NCBI GenBank assembly: GCA_963693305.1
Contig: OY855911.1
Span: 28,314,939 to 28,378,938 of the forward strand
Source: Meandrina meandrites
Lineage: Eukaryota; Cnidaria; Anthozoa; Scleractinia; Meandrinidae
DNA length: 64,000 nt
Direction: 5' to 3'
This document shows, in pieces, positions 47,761-57,901 of this stretch. The position numbers and the translations under genes were made by a program. The notes under the pieces were generated by a model. That model saw only the letters and a list, made by a program, of their open reading frames with translations. It was not told the DNA's origin and did no database searches. The first letter of the stretch is position 1. Every line of letters begins with the position of its first letter.

Positions 47761-48212
47761 AGGTTAAAGAATCTGACCCACCCACTTTGCATTGCGCTCC
47801 TGTTGTTGTTTGCGAGCGCGGAGGCCCACAAAAACTATCGCAACACGATAACGTTTCTTTCAAAAACAGCGATCGTTCGAAGATAACAAACTGAAGAGAA
47901 GCTATAAGAAGCGATAAGACTTGTTTCTATCATTCACATCGTGATGCAAAAAGATTTCTCACCTTAGTCAATCCGCCATTTTGGGGGCCCCCAAAAAAGC
48001 CAGTGATAGCGACCGAGAAGTAAAATCTGTTTTCATCGCGATATGAATGCTAAAAACAAGTCTTATCGCTTCTCTTCAGTTTGTTATATTTGAACGATCG
48101 CTGTTTTTGAAAGAAGCGTCATCGTGTTACAATACTTTTTGTCGGCCTCCGGGCTCGTAAACAACAACAGGCGCGCAATGCAAAGTGGGTGGGTCAGACT
48201 CTTTAAGATCTG
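47761..48212. repeat. Inverted repeat, about 185-bp arms, 80-bp spacer
   Basis: 47761-47950 and 48033-48212 are near-complementary. Landmarks are GACCCACCCACTTTGCATTG against CAATGCAAAGTGGGTGGGTC, AAAAACAGCGATCGTTCGAA against TTTGAACGATCGCTGTTTTT, and GAAGCGATAAGACTTGTTT against AAACAAGTCTTATCGCTTC. The right arm abuts the stop side of the PHR pseudogene at 48203. Confidence 0.75.
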
Positions 48213-48664
48213 TAAGGGAGGGTAGCAAATAAAAAAGCAGGAAATTGGCCTTTTTCCTCACTCGTCGCACTATTGCTACTGCGTGAAGAAGAGAAGGTGA
48301 TTCGTACTCCATGACAACTAACAGATGGTTGTCCATCTTCTCCGTACCGTGACATTGGACCGTTAATGAACGTAAGTAACTTATACTCCCTGTTTCCCTT
48401 CAAACGAACGGGACGATCAAACAGCACATCAAAGCCGTAATAGTCGTAAGTTTCTGTCCTTTTCTGAAGCGTATGATCGTGATTGTTTTAACATTGACGA
48501 GTCATTTGTGGTGTCTTTAATTTCACTGGAAACCATGTACCTTCCACATACGCCTTCACAACCAAAATGTTGAACTCCAATTCAAGTAACAGAGTCGTGC
48601 CACGCGCCGTATCTCCTGTATGTATCTGGCGGCTTCATAAAGGTTTCAAATCTTTGACATGGAT
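48203..48664 (-). pseudogene. Decayed PHR domain of a BTB-BACK-PHR gene
   Basis: The minus strand shows RFETFMKPPDT near 48640, then the C-terminal PHR part (LFDRPVRLKGNREYKLLTF, MSRYGEDGQPSVSCHGV, KGQFPAFLFA) in another frame. Compared with the paralogue at 52100, one extra base near 48450 (TTTCTGTCC instead of TCTCGTCC) breaks the frame, and other damage lies toward 48600. No BTB or BACK sequence precedes it: at about 48665 the gene is replaced by a repeat shared with 59563. Confidence 0.75.
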
Positions 48665-48666
48665 GG

Positions 48667-49066
48667 ACGCCCGCGTGCATGCACGAAAGACAAGACATTC
48701 CGGGTTTCCCCAACAGGAGTCGAACCTTTGACTTTTTGTACACCGCTCGGACGCTACAGGAAACTCGCATGAGTTTTGCCATATAACTAGGTTAAAATGT
48801 AACAAACATCCTGCATAATACCTATCCTATAAATATATATGCGGAGGCTGATTGAATTTGCAGAACCAAGAACCGTGTATTGCTGGGACGTGGCTCTTGG
48901 CAGAGCTAGTTTAAGGCACGTCCTTATTACCTTGGGCTTCTCTTCAAAATTTATGACCAGCTTTCTCGTTCATCACTTTTTTCCAAGCGGCTTAACTTTC
49001 TCCACTCATAAATGTTAGCCCTCAACCCCGTGTTACTTGCGACCGATACCCTCGACGTGTTACACA
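48667..49066 (-). repeat. Duplicated repeat segment with tRNA-like SINE (family 3)
   Basis: Shared with 59563-59890 from CGCCCGCGTGCATGCACGAA onward. The tRNA-like part (48690-48775, minus) reads AAAAGTCAAAGGTTCGACTCC with B box GGTTCGACTCC and a damaged A box region. After it come GTGTATTGCTGGGACGTGGC and CATAAATGTTAGCC, also shared. The duplicate continues at 50047 after the transposon insertion. Confidence 0.65.
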
Positions 49067-49947
49067 CAGGGCCCGCGCACCAAGATTTTGAGTGGGGGGG
49101 CTCAAGCGTGAGCCACATTTTTTTTTTTTTTTTTTTGGGGGGGGGGGGGGGGGGAGCAGAGGCATGCTGTCCTGGGAAAATTAGGTTTTAGTTACTCTCA
49201 GATATCGGAAGGTGGATTTAATATTAACAAACAGTGTGTTAAAGCGCAATGTTTTTACAACTTGAAACAGCAACGGTCCGCAAAGAACAATGGTGCTAAC
49301 GTACCAGGATCTACAAGAGATTATTGCAATGTATTTGCGCTGGCCTTCGAGCTGGCATTATTTAGATTTGCTACACCACGCTGATGAGTCCCTGAAAAGA
49401 CGGAATGGCTGTCCGCGATTGTAACCCTACTTTATCGTTCTGGTCGTGTTGGTGTCTTGCAAAGTTACTTTTTCACATAGTACTTATCGGTCTTGCTATA
49501 TTATTGTAATGTTTTTACAGTATAAGCCTACTAAACATTTAGAACCAGACCTATAGATTTACTATCAAATCCTGCTTGAAGCAATTTAATTTACTCCAAA
49601 TCAGTACTACTACCATTAGCGTTTACAAACCAGGAATCTGACGATTTTTGCTATACTTCAGCTTAACGTTGTAAACGGTGCCAAAATTTCTCTTTCTGTT
49701 ATTGCCACAATCTGCAAATTCGTTAGAGATGTCAAAAACCATTCTTCACGGCTGTTTATCATTGTCAAGTTACTAAATCTTCCTTGCGTCATTGTTGGGC
49801 AAAATGTTTATTCTTCGGGCAGTGGAAACTGAATGATCATTCACTCGATACATGATTAACCAAAATGGAGCTCAAAAGCAAAATTTATCACCAGCTTCTG
49901 GAAAGGCGGCCAAATGAAATACTTTTAGTAATTGTTCGTTCAATAAC

Positions 49948-49981
<34 letters not shown>

Positions 49982-50046
49982 TTTTTTCCTTTCTTTCTTT
50001 CTTTACTTGCTTATTAACTTAAGTTCTTATTACTGCGCGGGCCCTG
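49067..50046 (+). mobile_element. Non-autonomous DNA transposon, CAGGGCCCGCGCA family, copy 1
   Basis: 980 bp with inverted ends CAGGGCCCGCGCA and TGCGCGGGCCCTG, ACACA near both junctions (49062-49066, 50048-50052). The paralogous segment at 59880-59890 (GTGTCACACAACAGCG) is the uninterrupted site. Inside are an AAGATTTTGAGTGGGGGGGC start, poly-T and poly-G runs, and an (AAT)n tract near 49950-49980. No long open frame. Confidence 0.8.
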
Positions 50047-50200
50047 GACACAACAGCGTAATACATTTCTTTCATTTGAAAAAACGTCCGTAAACAAAAC
50101 TCACTCAAATTTGAACATGTTAACTGAACGGAATGATGTTGTACAAATAAATTTTATGGCTTAGCTCATTGTGGGTGAAGTCTTGCTGAGGGATCACAAA
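50047..50200. repeat. Continuation of the duplicated segment
   Basis: AACAGCGTAATACATTTCTT, ACTCACTCAAATT.GAACATG and AGCTCATTGTGGGT match 59886-60059. In the other copy the match stops where the BEL/Pao LTR begins. Here it runs on as GTCTTGCTGAGGG, so this is that element's empty site. Confidence 0.75.
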
Positions 50201-50859
50201 GTATCGGTTTCACTCCTGTTGGAGTCCCAGCCAGGATTCGAGGCAGGACTGGAGCTCGGGATTTAAGCGAGGATTCCAACAGCGCTATAGTGAGCCTGTA
50301 TAAGGACCGGTAAGCTTTCACTCCGACTTGCCTGCGGTTAGTTTTCACCTCGGCTTGCTTTTATTTTTAGGTTGGGCAAGTCCTGAGCTCGAGTCGTGAA
50401 CTCGGATCCTGACTCAGATCCTGAACTAGAGTCCTAGCTCGAGTCCTTGCATTGACTTGAGTTTATCTCAGTCCAGTCTTGTTTGGGAGATGAGGAAAGT
50501 TTACCTCACCTTTTAAGGAAAGCAAAACCTCCGAAATTTAAACTCGTCTAAACAGCTTTAAACCCACTCTAAGAGTACAGAGACGTCTAAATAACGCAAG
50601 GCATACATAAGGTAAGACATTTTATTCAATTTTTTTCAATACATGTACTATTTAGAGCAATTTCCAAAGCATCCTCATAACGGCTGAAAACCCTAACGTA
50701 ATTCGCAAATATCAATAACAACAACAATGACTTTAAATTTGTTACAATATTGCAAACGCGTACAATTAAGTAATAAAAAAGTAGAAGAATTCATTGATTC
50801 ATTAATTCCAAAATTAAATCAGTCAATGGTAGCCGACTAACATTTAGGATGAAAGGTTG

Positions 50860-51933
50860 CAGGGCCCGCGCAGCAAGATTTTGAGTGGGGGGGCTCAAGC
50901 GTGAGCCAGGTTTTTTTTTTTTTTTTCGGGGGGGGGGGGGGGGGGCTGGGCGGCGGAGGCATGCTACCCTGGGAAAATTAGGGTTTTAGTTACTCTCGGA
51001 TATCGGAAGGTGGATTTAAAATTAACAAATAGTGTATTAAAGCGCAGTGTTTTTACCACTTGAAACAGCAAGGGTCCGCAAACAAAAATGGTGCCAGGAT
51101 CTACAAGAGATTATTGCACATTATTGTTGCAATTTATTTGCGCTGGCCTTCAAGCTGGCATAATTTAGATTTGCTACACCGTGCTGATGAGTCCCAAAAA
51201 GGACGGAATCGCTGTTCGCGATTGTAACCCTACTTTATCGTTCTGGTCGTGTTGGTGTCTTGCAAAGTTACTTTTTCATATAGTACTTATCGGCCTTGCT
51301 TAATTATATTAATGTTTTTACAGTACAAGCATACTAAACATTTAGAACCAGATCTATAGATTTACTATCAAATCCTGCTTGGAACAATATAATTTGCTCC
51401 AAATCAGTACTACTGCATTAGCGTTTACAAACCTGGAATCTGACGATTTTTGCTATACTTCAGCTCATTCGCGCATCAGCTTAACGTTATAAAAGGTGCC
51501 AAAATTTATCTTTCTGTTATTGCTACAATTTGCAAATTCGTTAGTGATGTCAAAAAACATTCCGAATGTTTTTTGACATCACTAACGAATTTGCTTCACG
51601 ACTGTTTATCATTGTCAAGTTATTAAATCTCTCTTGCGTCATTGTTGGGCAAAATTTTTATTCTTTGGGCAGTGGAAACTGAATGAGTATTCACCAGATG
51701 CACTCCATACATGATTAACCAATATGGAACTCAAAAACAAAATTTATCACCAGCTTCTGGACATGCGTTCAAATGAAATACTTTTAGTAATTGTTCGTTC
51801 AATAAAAATAATAATAATAATATTTCTTTCTTTACTTGCTTATTTACTTAAGTTCTTCTTATTATTTTTCTTTTTATTGTAAAAAAGTGGGGGGGCTAAA
51901 GCCCCCCCAGCCCCTCCCTCTGCGCGGGCCCTG
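50860..51933 (+). mobile_element. Non-autonomous DNA transposon, CAGGGCCCGCGCA family, copy 2
   Basis: 1074 bp with the same inverted ends as copy 1 and a perfect 5-bp duplication GGTTG (50855-50859, 51934-51938). It is co-linear with copy 1 in the same orientation over most of its length, but has the extra hairpin at 51532-51594. No transposase is encoded. I cannot assign it confidently to a superfamily from a 5-bp duplication. Confidence 0.82.
51532..51594. repeat. Perfect 31-bp-arm palindrome
   Basis: The 5' arm 51532-51562 begins GCAAATTCGTTAGTGATGTC and its exact complement is 51564-51594 around one central base. Copy 1 of the transposon has only the left arm (near 49721), so the right arm was created by local inverted duplication. 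Confidence 0.9.
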
Positions 51934-51964
51934 GGTTGTCAATTCAATATGTCACGTTGATCGA

Positions 51965-52022
51965 CATTCTCGCCCCCAGAGCCCACTATCCTTAAGGATA
52001 GTGGGCTCTGGGGGCGAGAATG
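51965..52022. repeat. Perfect 58-bp palindrome
   Basis: CATTCTCGCCCCCAGAGCCC begins a 29-bp arm (51965-51993), followed without a spacer by its exact complement to 52022. It lies 78 bp beyond the 3' end of BTB copy 2 (minus strand). Confidence 0.92.
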
Positions 52023-52099
52023 GTTGATCGAATACAACGTCTGGGCTTCCTGTGGTAAATCTTTCAGGATCGACAACTTGCTATTAAAGGAGAGCAGGC

Positions 52100-53428
52100 T
52101 TAAGCAAACAAAAAAGCAGGAAACTGGCCTGTTGTTTCACTGGTCCTATTACTGCTACCGCCTGAAGTACGAAAGGTGAATCCCACCCCTTGACATTCAA
52201 CAGATGTTTGTCCGGCTACTCCATACCATGGTATGGCACCCTTGATACTTGACACTAACTCATACTCTTTAGTTTCCTCCAAACAAACTGGACGATCAAA
52301 CCGTACAACAAAGCCGTAATAGTCATAAGTCTCGTCCTTTTCTGAAGCGTATGATCCTGATTGTTTTACCAGAGAATAGCCATTGCTGGTATCTTTTACT
52401 TCAGTGGAAACCAAGTACGTGCTATCTATATAACCAGGACTAAAACCAAAATGCTGAACTCCACGAAACCGGATAGGCTTATTGACAGTAAAATTAATAC
52501 GTTCAGTCAAAGTACCGGGGCCTCGACCGGCCCAACCTGAATTCGGAGGATTAAATGTTCGAAATCTCTGACACCGAAATTCCTTCCTTGGGGCTTGAAC
52601 AAAAGGCAAAGAAGATGTCGAAACATCATTGAAGTATTTCACCAGGTCACCAACCTCTTTCAAAGTAAGAATGTCAGAATCGATTACAACTGATGCAAAC
52701 TCCTTCTGTGACATCAATGGAAACCTTATCGCTTTCACGATCTCCTCTCCAAGAATTCGTCTCTTCGACTCGCCATCAGAAGATAAACCCTGCCTTTCAC
52801 TTTCTTTTGCGGCCCACCGCTCGACAGCTTTGAAAAGTTCCACTTCTTTTACGTTCAATATTTTTCTTTTTACAACTGTCTCGACTAGTGATCGCTCAAC
52901 TGTAACAAATTCATCTGACGTCACAGCTTCTTCCGTCTGCTTTTCAATCACATCCCAGCATCGATCTTCTAAATCTTTATCTTCAAATTTCTGAGCGTGA
53001 GGCAGAATGCAGAACACATTCGATGTTTTTAAATTATCTCGAAGATATTCGTTACATTTCTTAGCGAGAAAAGGCACCATATACTTGTTTGCCAAGTACA
53101 GCACTTGCATCACATTACTTCCGCTTAACTTCACTTCGTCGCTGTACAAATAACGAAACAACTCCAACAGACTCTCGTACTCACAGTCAGGCAGTTCAAT
53201 AGAGTCTGTAGTCTCCGCCATTTGACCATAGAACATGGCAAAGAACACAGGACTGCTGATGGCGAGCACAAACTTGTGAGCTGGGATCACCTTCTTACTT
53301 TCACTTTCGCCAGTCGACACTGGAACAACAAATTTCACATCACTCAGGATCTCCGTGTTGAAAATAAACGAGGTTCTCTCTGTGATGGTTGATCGCTTTG
53401 TCTGCCAGTTTCCGTCGGCAAAGGCCAT
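52100..53428 (-). CDS. BTB-BACK-PHR protein (BTBD1/2/3/6-like), copy 2
   Basis: Single-exon gene of 442 residues with the same domain order as copy 1: BTB about 24-130, BACK about 135-250, PHR about 288-438, ending GQFPAFLFA. I count about 32 substitutions against copy 1 in the first 282 residues (about 89% identity), mostly conservative. The PHR half differs far more, with substitutions and length changes (GYIDSTYLVSTEVKD against GGKYTVCTDVKD). It should bind Cullin-3 like copy 1 but may have other substrates. Its upstream region is interrupted about 200 bp away by the tyrosine-recombinase retrotransposon at 53625, which could have changed expression. No frameshift is seen. Confidence 0.88.
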   Translation of the reverse strand: MAFADGNWQTKRSTITERTSFIFNTEILSDVKFVVPVSTGESESKKVIPAHKFVLAISSPVFFAMFYGQMAETTDSIELPDCEYESLLELFRYLYSDEVKLSGSNVMQVLYLANKYMVPFLAKKCNEYLRDNLKTSNVFCILPHAQKFEDKDLEDRCWDVIEKQTEEAVTSDEFVTVERSLVETVVKRKILNVKEVELFKAVERWAAKESERQGLSSDGESKRRILGEEIVKAIRFPLMSQKEFASVVIDSDILTLKEVGDLVKYFNDVSTSSLPFVQAPRKEFRCQRFRTFNPPNSGWAGRGPGTLTERINFTVNKPIRFRGVQHFGFSPGYIDSTYLVSTEVKDTSNGYSLVKQSGSYASEKDETYDYYGFVVRFDRPVCLEETKEYELVSSIKGAIPWYGVAGQTSVECQGVGFTFRTSGGSSNRTSETTGQFPAFLFA

Positions 53429-53624
53429 CGTTACTATTTGGTTCGTTGGTAGTTTTACTGATACAAAAATGCAAAAATGTTTCGATACAGCTTTTTTGCC
53501 TTTCTTTCCGCTTCGTGAGTCTCGTGACCGAAGCAGTTACTGCGGGCTCCTTATGTGTAACACAACTGCGTGACTCGTAGTCTGCTAAGGTCGCCGTACC
53601 ATACGTCAGAACTACCAAACCAGA

Positions 53625-53793
53625 ATGGTATTTCTGACAGTGTAGCAGGCAGAAATAGCTATTTTTCCGGCACGGACCAGAGGACTGGGTCCGCGTAGGA
53701 GGGATTGTGGGTAGCGTTATTGGATATGTATAGTTGTTCGTTATAGATTTGAATCAGTCTAGGTCAGCACTTCGCTCATGCAACAAAATTTTT
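53625..53793 (+). repeat. Split direct repeat A1
   Basis: Left terminal repeat, starting ATGGTATTTCTGACAGTG and ending CAACAAAATTTTT. It contains GGACCAGAGGACTGGGTCC, a short palindrome. Matches A2 at 57733-57901 with three mismatches. Confidence 0.92.
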
Positions 53794-53803
53794 CGAACTG
53801 ACG

Positions 53804-54010
53804 ATGGATGAAGCTCAAGTCCACCAGATCATAGAAGCTAACAATGGCGTTCTGCTTAAGCAGATGTCCGATTTGATTTCGGCGCAAGTCGCCTCCTTGA
53901 AAAGACCTGCCGAAGACTCGATTTCGATCATTAGGGAGATCAAGAAGATCAAGACAGCAGACGCTCGTCCGGTCTTTAAGAAGAAAAAGGCCAGAAGAAG
54001 CAATGACTAA
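53804..54010 (+). CDS. Small basic ORF1 of the YR retrotransposon (gag-like position)
   Basis: 68 residues directly after A1, starting [15 protein letters not shown] and ending in a Lys/Arg-rich tail ([10 protein letters not shown]). The amphipathic start could form a coiled coil. The position equals that of Gag in these elements, but it is much shorter than a usual Gag, so it is probably truncated. An acceptor-like TTGTTACTCTTGCAG at 54088-54102 leaves open that ORF1 was joined by splicing to the RT frame. Confidence 0.45.
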   Translation: MDEAQVHQIIEANNGVLLKQMSDLISAQVASLKRPAEDSISIIREIKKIKTADARPVFKKKKARRSND

Positions 54011-54135
54011 CCGCCGATCTTGATCAAGGTGTAGTCTTTTCAATTATAATCATATTTACTTAGCTATGTTCTAGCGTTCTAATGTAAATTGTTACTCTTG
54101 CAGAAATTCAGTGTTTTGATGCCACTTTTCCCTGT

Positions 54136-55053
54136 TTGGATCAGGAAGATATGGGAAGAAATTATGAAATTAAAACCGATGTTTCAAAGTTTTCAGTTAA
54201 AGGCAGATTACGCAAATCCCTTATGCACTGGAAGCAGATCAACGCTCCTCAGTTTGTTTTAGAAACGATCGAATTTGGTTACAAATTACCGCTGCTGACA
54301 ACGCCGCCGGCGAGAATATTTAGAAACAATAAATCCGCTTTAGATGAGCGAGCTTTTGTTGAAGATGCCATCCATTCTTTGCTAGATATTAATTGTATTG
54401 AGGAGTTAGTGGAATCCCCAGGGATAATTAACCCTTTGTCAGCTTCCATTCATAAATCTGGAAAGAAAAGACTGATTTTGGATCTTAGACACATCAATCG
54501 CCATCTGTTCAAAAATAAATTCAAGTGCGAAGATATTTCCGTCGCGAAAGAGGTTCTTAGACCGGGCGATTTCATGTTTTCCTTTGATTTAAAATCGGGC
54601 TATCACCACATAGATATTTTTCCTGAGCATAGGAAGTTCTTAGCTTTTTCTTGGAAATTTACAGATGGTTCTGTCAGATATTTCGTGTTTTCAGTTTTGC
54701 CTTTTGGGTTGTCTTCAGTGCCTTACATATTTACGAAATTGTTAAAGCCTTTGGTCAAGAAGTGGAGAGGGGAAGGAAAGTCAATTATTTTGTTCCTTGA
54801 TGATGGCTTGGGCGCAGCGCAGCCTTTGTATTTGGCGAAAATTTGTAGTTTACAAATCCATGCAGATTTACTTAAGTTCGGGCTATTGCCCAACGAAGAA
54901 AAGTGTGTTTGGGAACCCTGTCAGAGTATTGTTTGGTTGGGTACTGTGATTGATACAGCAAATTCTACCATTGCTGCTACTGATAAAAGGATTGAAAGTC
55001 TTTTGTGTGATCTTAATGATATTTTCGGGATTCACGCCTTTCTGTTCACGTAA
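54136..55053 (+). pseudogene. YR retrotransposon reverse transcriptase (broken)
   Basis: 305 codons. Visible RT motifs are KRLILDLRHINRHL (residues 111-124), motif A FSFDLKSGYHHI with Asp151, LPFGLSSVPYIFTK (188-201) and motif C FLDDG (220-224). The LDD form replaces the YxDD of retroviruses and is common in DIRS-like elements. The frame is lost near 55045: downstream sequence continues RT-like in another frame up to about 55200, with an additional in-frame TGA near 55217 and a further shift before the RNase H segment at 55240. Confidence 0.8.
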
Positions 55054-55239
55054 AGAGAATCGCTACTGTAGCGGGGAAAATCATTTCACTTTCTAATTGT
55101 GTCGGAAATGTATCGAGATTAATGTCTAGAAACTTGTATTCATTAATTAATTCTGCTTCGGCATGGTCCGACTACGTGCAGTTAAATGGAGAAGCTGTAA
55201 TAGAATTGAAATTCTGACAAGAGAACCTTTGTAAATGTA

Positions 55240-56175
55240 ATGGACCGTAATGGTATTCCCATCTGGCCTGTTAAGAGGAGACCAACAACAATAGTTTATT
55301 CTGATGCTTCCAGCGTGGGCTGCGGCAGTGTAATCGCTATTGAGGGAAAGGTCTTCCAGCAGAACTGGTCTGAGCAAGAAAGCAGTGAAAGTTCCACTTT
55401 CAGAGAGCTTAAGGCTGTCTCTTTGTCACTAGATGCCTTTGTTGACGAATTAAAATCGCAAACAGTGTCGTGGTTTACAGACAACCAGAATGTAGTGTCT
55501 ATTGTAAATAAAGGATCAAAGGTTTCAGAACTTAATTCCATATCGCTAAATATTTTCCAGAAATGTATGTTAAATGGGATTTCTATTGACGTTAATTGGA
55601 TCCCAAGAGATCTAAACTATGAAGTGGATGAGATTAGTAAGATAATAGATTACGATGACTACACAATTAACGACGACATATTTGCATTTTTGGACCACAG
55701 ATGGGAGCCCCATACAACTGACCGCTTTGCGTGCCATTACAACAGTAAGCTACTTTTATTTAACTCAAAGTTTTTTCAGCCGGGCACAAGCGGCGTTAAT
55801 GCTTTTTGTCACGATTGGGCATTTACAAATAATTGGTTATGTCCTCCTACCTATCTGACCGTTAGGGTAGTTAACCACTTGAAGATCTGTAATGCGGCAG
55901 GGACGCTTATCGTCCCTTTGTGGAGATCAGCACACTTTTGGACCATTATTTGCAACGATGGAGTCCACTTCAGTAATTTCGTGCATGACTGGTGTATTTT
56001 ACCGCATATTCCAAATTTATTCATTAGGGGTAAAGCAAAGAATTGTATCTTTGGCAACGGCCAGTTGAAATTTATTATGTTGGCTTTGAGAATTAATTTT
56101 TCTGTTCCTCCCAGGACAGTTCTTAGAGGATTCTGTACTGAGTTCAACAAGATCTGCACTTTTTGTACGGCGTGA
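55240..56175 (+). pseudogene. YR retrotransposon RNase H and C-terminal extension
   Basis: 311 codons in the same register as the RT. RNase H residues seen are Asp22 (VYSDASSVGCGS), Glu56 (FRELKAV) and Asp81 (WFTDNQNV). The rest (HRWEPHTTDRFACHYN, FCHDWAFTNNW, VPLWRSAHFW) is the tail region usually found after RNase H in DIRS/Ngaro polyproteins. The first ATG is not a natural start: it only marks where the frame reopens after the breaks upstream. Confidence 0.75.
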
Positions 56176-56618
56176 TGTTGTTGAATGTGTCTTGGAGGGC
56201 TTGAGGCCGGTATTGGTTGCGTGTGCATGCAAGACAGTGCTTCTAGAGCCTTGCAATTCCTTTGAGAGGACAGAGGTCTGTGTTTACATTTGAGTACTCC
56301 CAAGAGGGGATGTTGAGAATTTTTGGCTTGAGGCTACTTTAAGTTGTTCCTTTTACGGAACGTTATGTTTTGGCGTGTTAGGCCATAGAGGTTGACGTCT
56401 TGAGGACTGTCATAGTTTAGCATCACAGTTTGCGTGACATAGCAAAAAAAAAAAGGAAGAAGAAAGAAAAAAGAGGGATTCTTGTAAAGCCCTTGTAACT
56501 TCATGGATTTTTGGTTTAAATCGAATAAATTTAATGAAGACAATGACACGGCACGTATCTTCTAATTCTTTTGTTTTCTTTTCTCCCCAGCTTTCTTTGA
56601 CACAGGTTTCAGGTTTCT

Positions 56619-57581
56619 TTGACACAGGTTTCACCTGTTTTTTCAAGCCCCAGCGTCAATATCTCACGCCTTGCGCAAAATTTGAAGATTACAGCAGCGG
56701 CATCGAGAGCACCAGGCACTGTTCAGGGTTATCAACGGGCTTTTGATCGTTGGAAATCGTTCGCAACAGAGACATTGCAAGCGCGTTGTTTCCCAGCCTC
56801 TCCTATGGATTTCGCATTATACATTCAACATTTAGTAGAGCAAACAAGCTCAGCATCGGCAATAAATTCCGCTGGCGGGTCTTGAATCTCCCACCAACCA
56901 TTCTACCGTGTTGTTAATAAAGGAAGGTGCAGTAAGGATGTGTTCACAAAAATGTAACAGAAGGAGCCTTTAGAGCCAGTTCACTTAAAAGATTTGGCAA
57001 GTCAGACAAATTTTGAAGATCTACTCCAGCTGAGAAGTCTTGTTATGTACGTCCTTTCTTTTTCCGGTTTCCTTAGAAGCGCTGAAATACTCGAGGTGCG
57101 GCGTAGCGACATAGTCTACAAGAGTGATCACATGGAAATCAACACAGTCAAAAGTAAGACTGATCAGCTGAGAGAGGGCAAGACACTGGTAATTGCTGAA
57201 ACAGGAGGTGACCTCTGTCCAGTTAAACTGTTGCAGTTGTATCTTTCCAAGGCGGAAATACCAGATAATTCCAAGGAATATATCTTCAGGCCAATTTCTT
57301 CCTCTAAGAAGCATAAGAAGCTTGTTTCTTCCGACAAGCATATTTCGTACTCCACTTACAGAGAATCTTTCAAGGCGTCATTCAAGGATATTGTTCCTGA
57401 GATTTCAAAATATAGCACCCATTCTACTAGATCAGGGGGTGCGTCTATTGCGGCAAATTCTGGTATAAAAGAAAGAATTTTCCAACGCCACGGAAGATGG
57501 AAGACAAAGACAGCTAAGGACATGTATGTTAAAGACTCGGTATCTTCACGATTGAGTGTTTCTAAGAGCCTAGGCCTGTGA
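56619..57581 (+). pseudogene. YR retrotransposon tyrosine recombinase (broken)
   Basis: The N-terminal core-binding part is 56619-56885 (GTVQGYQRAFDRWKSFA, FALYIQHLVEQ). The catalytic part is 56994-57581, 195 codons: Arg28 (SGFLRSAEI), a Lys in VKSKTDQ, HxxR at His143/Arg146 (HSTRSGG), His166 (HGRW) and the nucleophile Tyr178 (MYVKDS). The whole R...HxxR...Y set is intact. Between the two parts a small deletion and two compensating frameshifts (about 56875-56960) interrupt the frame. Confidence 0.85.
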
Positions 57582-57655
57582 CTTAATAATGTTTTGTTTA
57601 GCGATCCACTTTTTACTTTTTCTCATGCTCAAGCCCTACCTTTGTCTGTCTATAT

Positions 57656-57732
57656 CTTTGAGGTCCTTGCTGACCTACAGGCCCCTGTATCTACACTGTT
57701 GTGTATGTTTTTCTGGGTAGTGTAGGCAAAAT
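57656..57732 (+). repeat. Split direct repeat B1
   Basis: CTTTGAGGTCCTTGCTGACC to GTGTAGGCAAAAT, 77 bp, directly abutting A2. The B1-A2 junction reproduces the joint of the circular intermediate. Confidence 0.92.
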
Positions 57733-57901
57733 ATGGTATTTCTGACAGTGTAGAGGGCAGAAATAGCTATTTTGCCGGCACGGACCAGAGGACTGGGTCC
57801 GCGTAGGAGGGATTGTGGGTAGCGTTATTGGATATGTATAGTTGTTCGTTATAGATTTGAATCAGTCTAGGTCAGCACTTCGCTCATGCAACAAAATTTT
57901 T
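57733..57901 (+). repeat. Split direct repeat A2
   Basis: 169 bp, 166 identical to A1. The internal placement after B1 defines the PAT/Ngaro layout. Confidence 0.92.

Noticed and set aside
49370..49410. CTGATGAGTCC...GGAC motif in both 1-kb transposons (also 51180-51215) as a hammerhead ribozyme
   Set aside because: CUGAUGA, a stem II and a possible stem III are present, but the obligatory GAAA reads GGAA in both copies and no stem I pairs across the predicted cleavage site.
55851..56303. Minus-strand 150-codon frame within the YR element
   Set aside because: It is a shadow of the plus-strand RNase H tail, with no recognisable domain.
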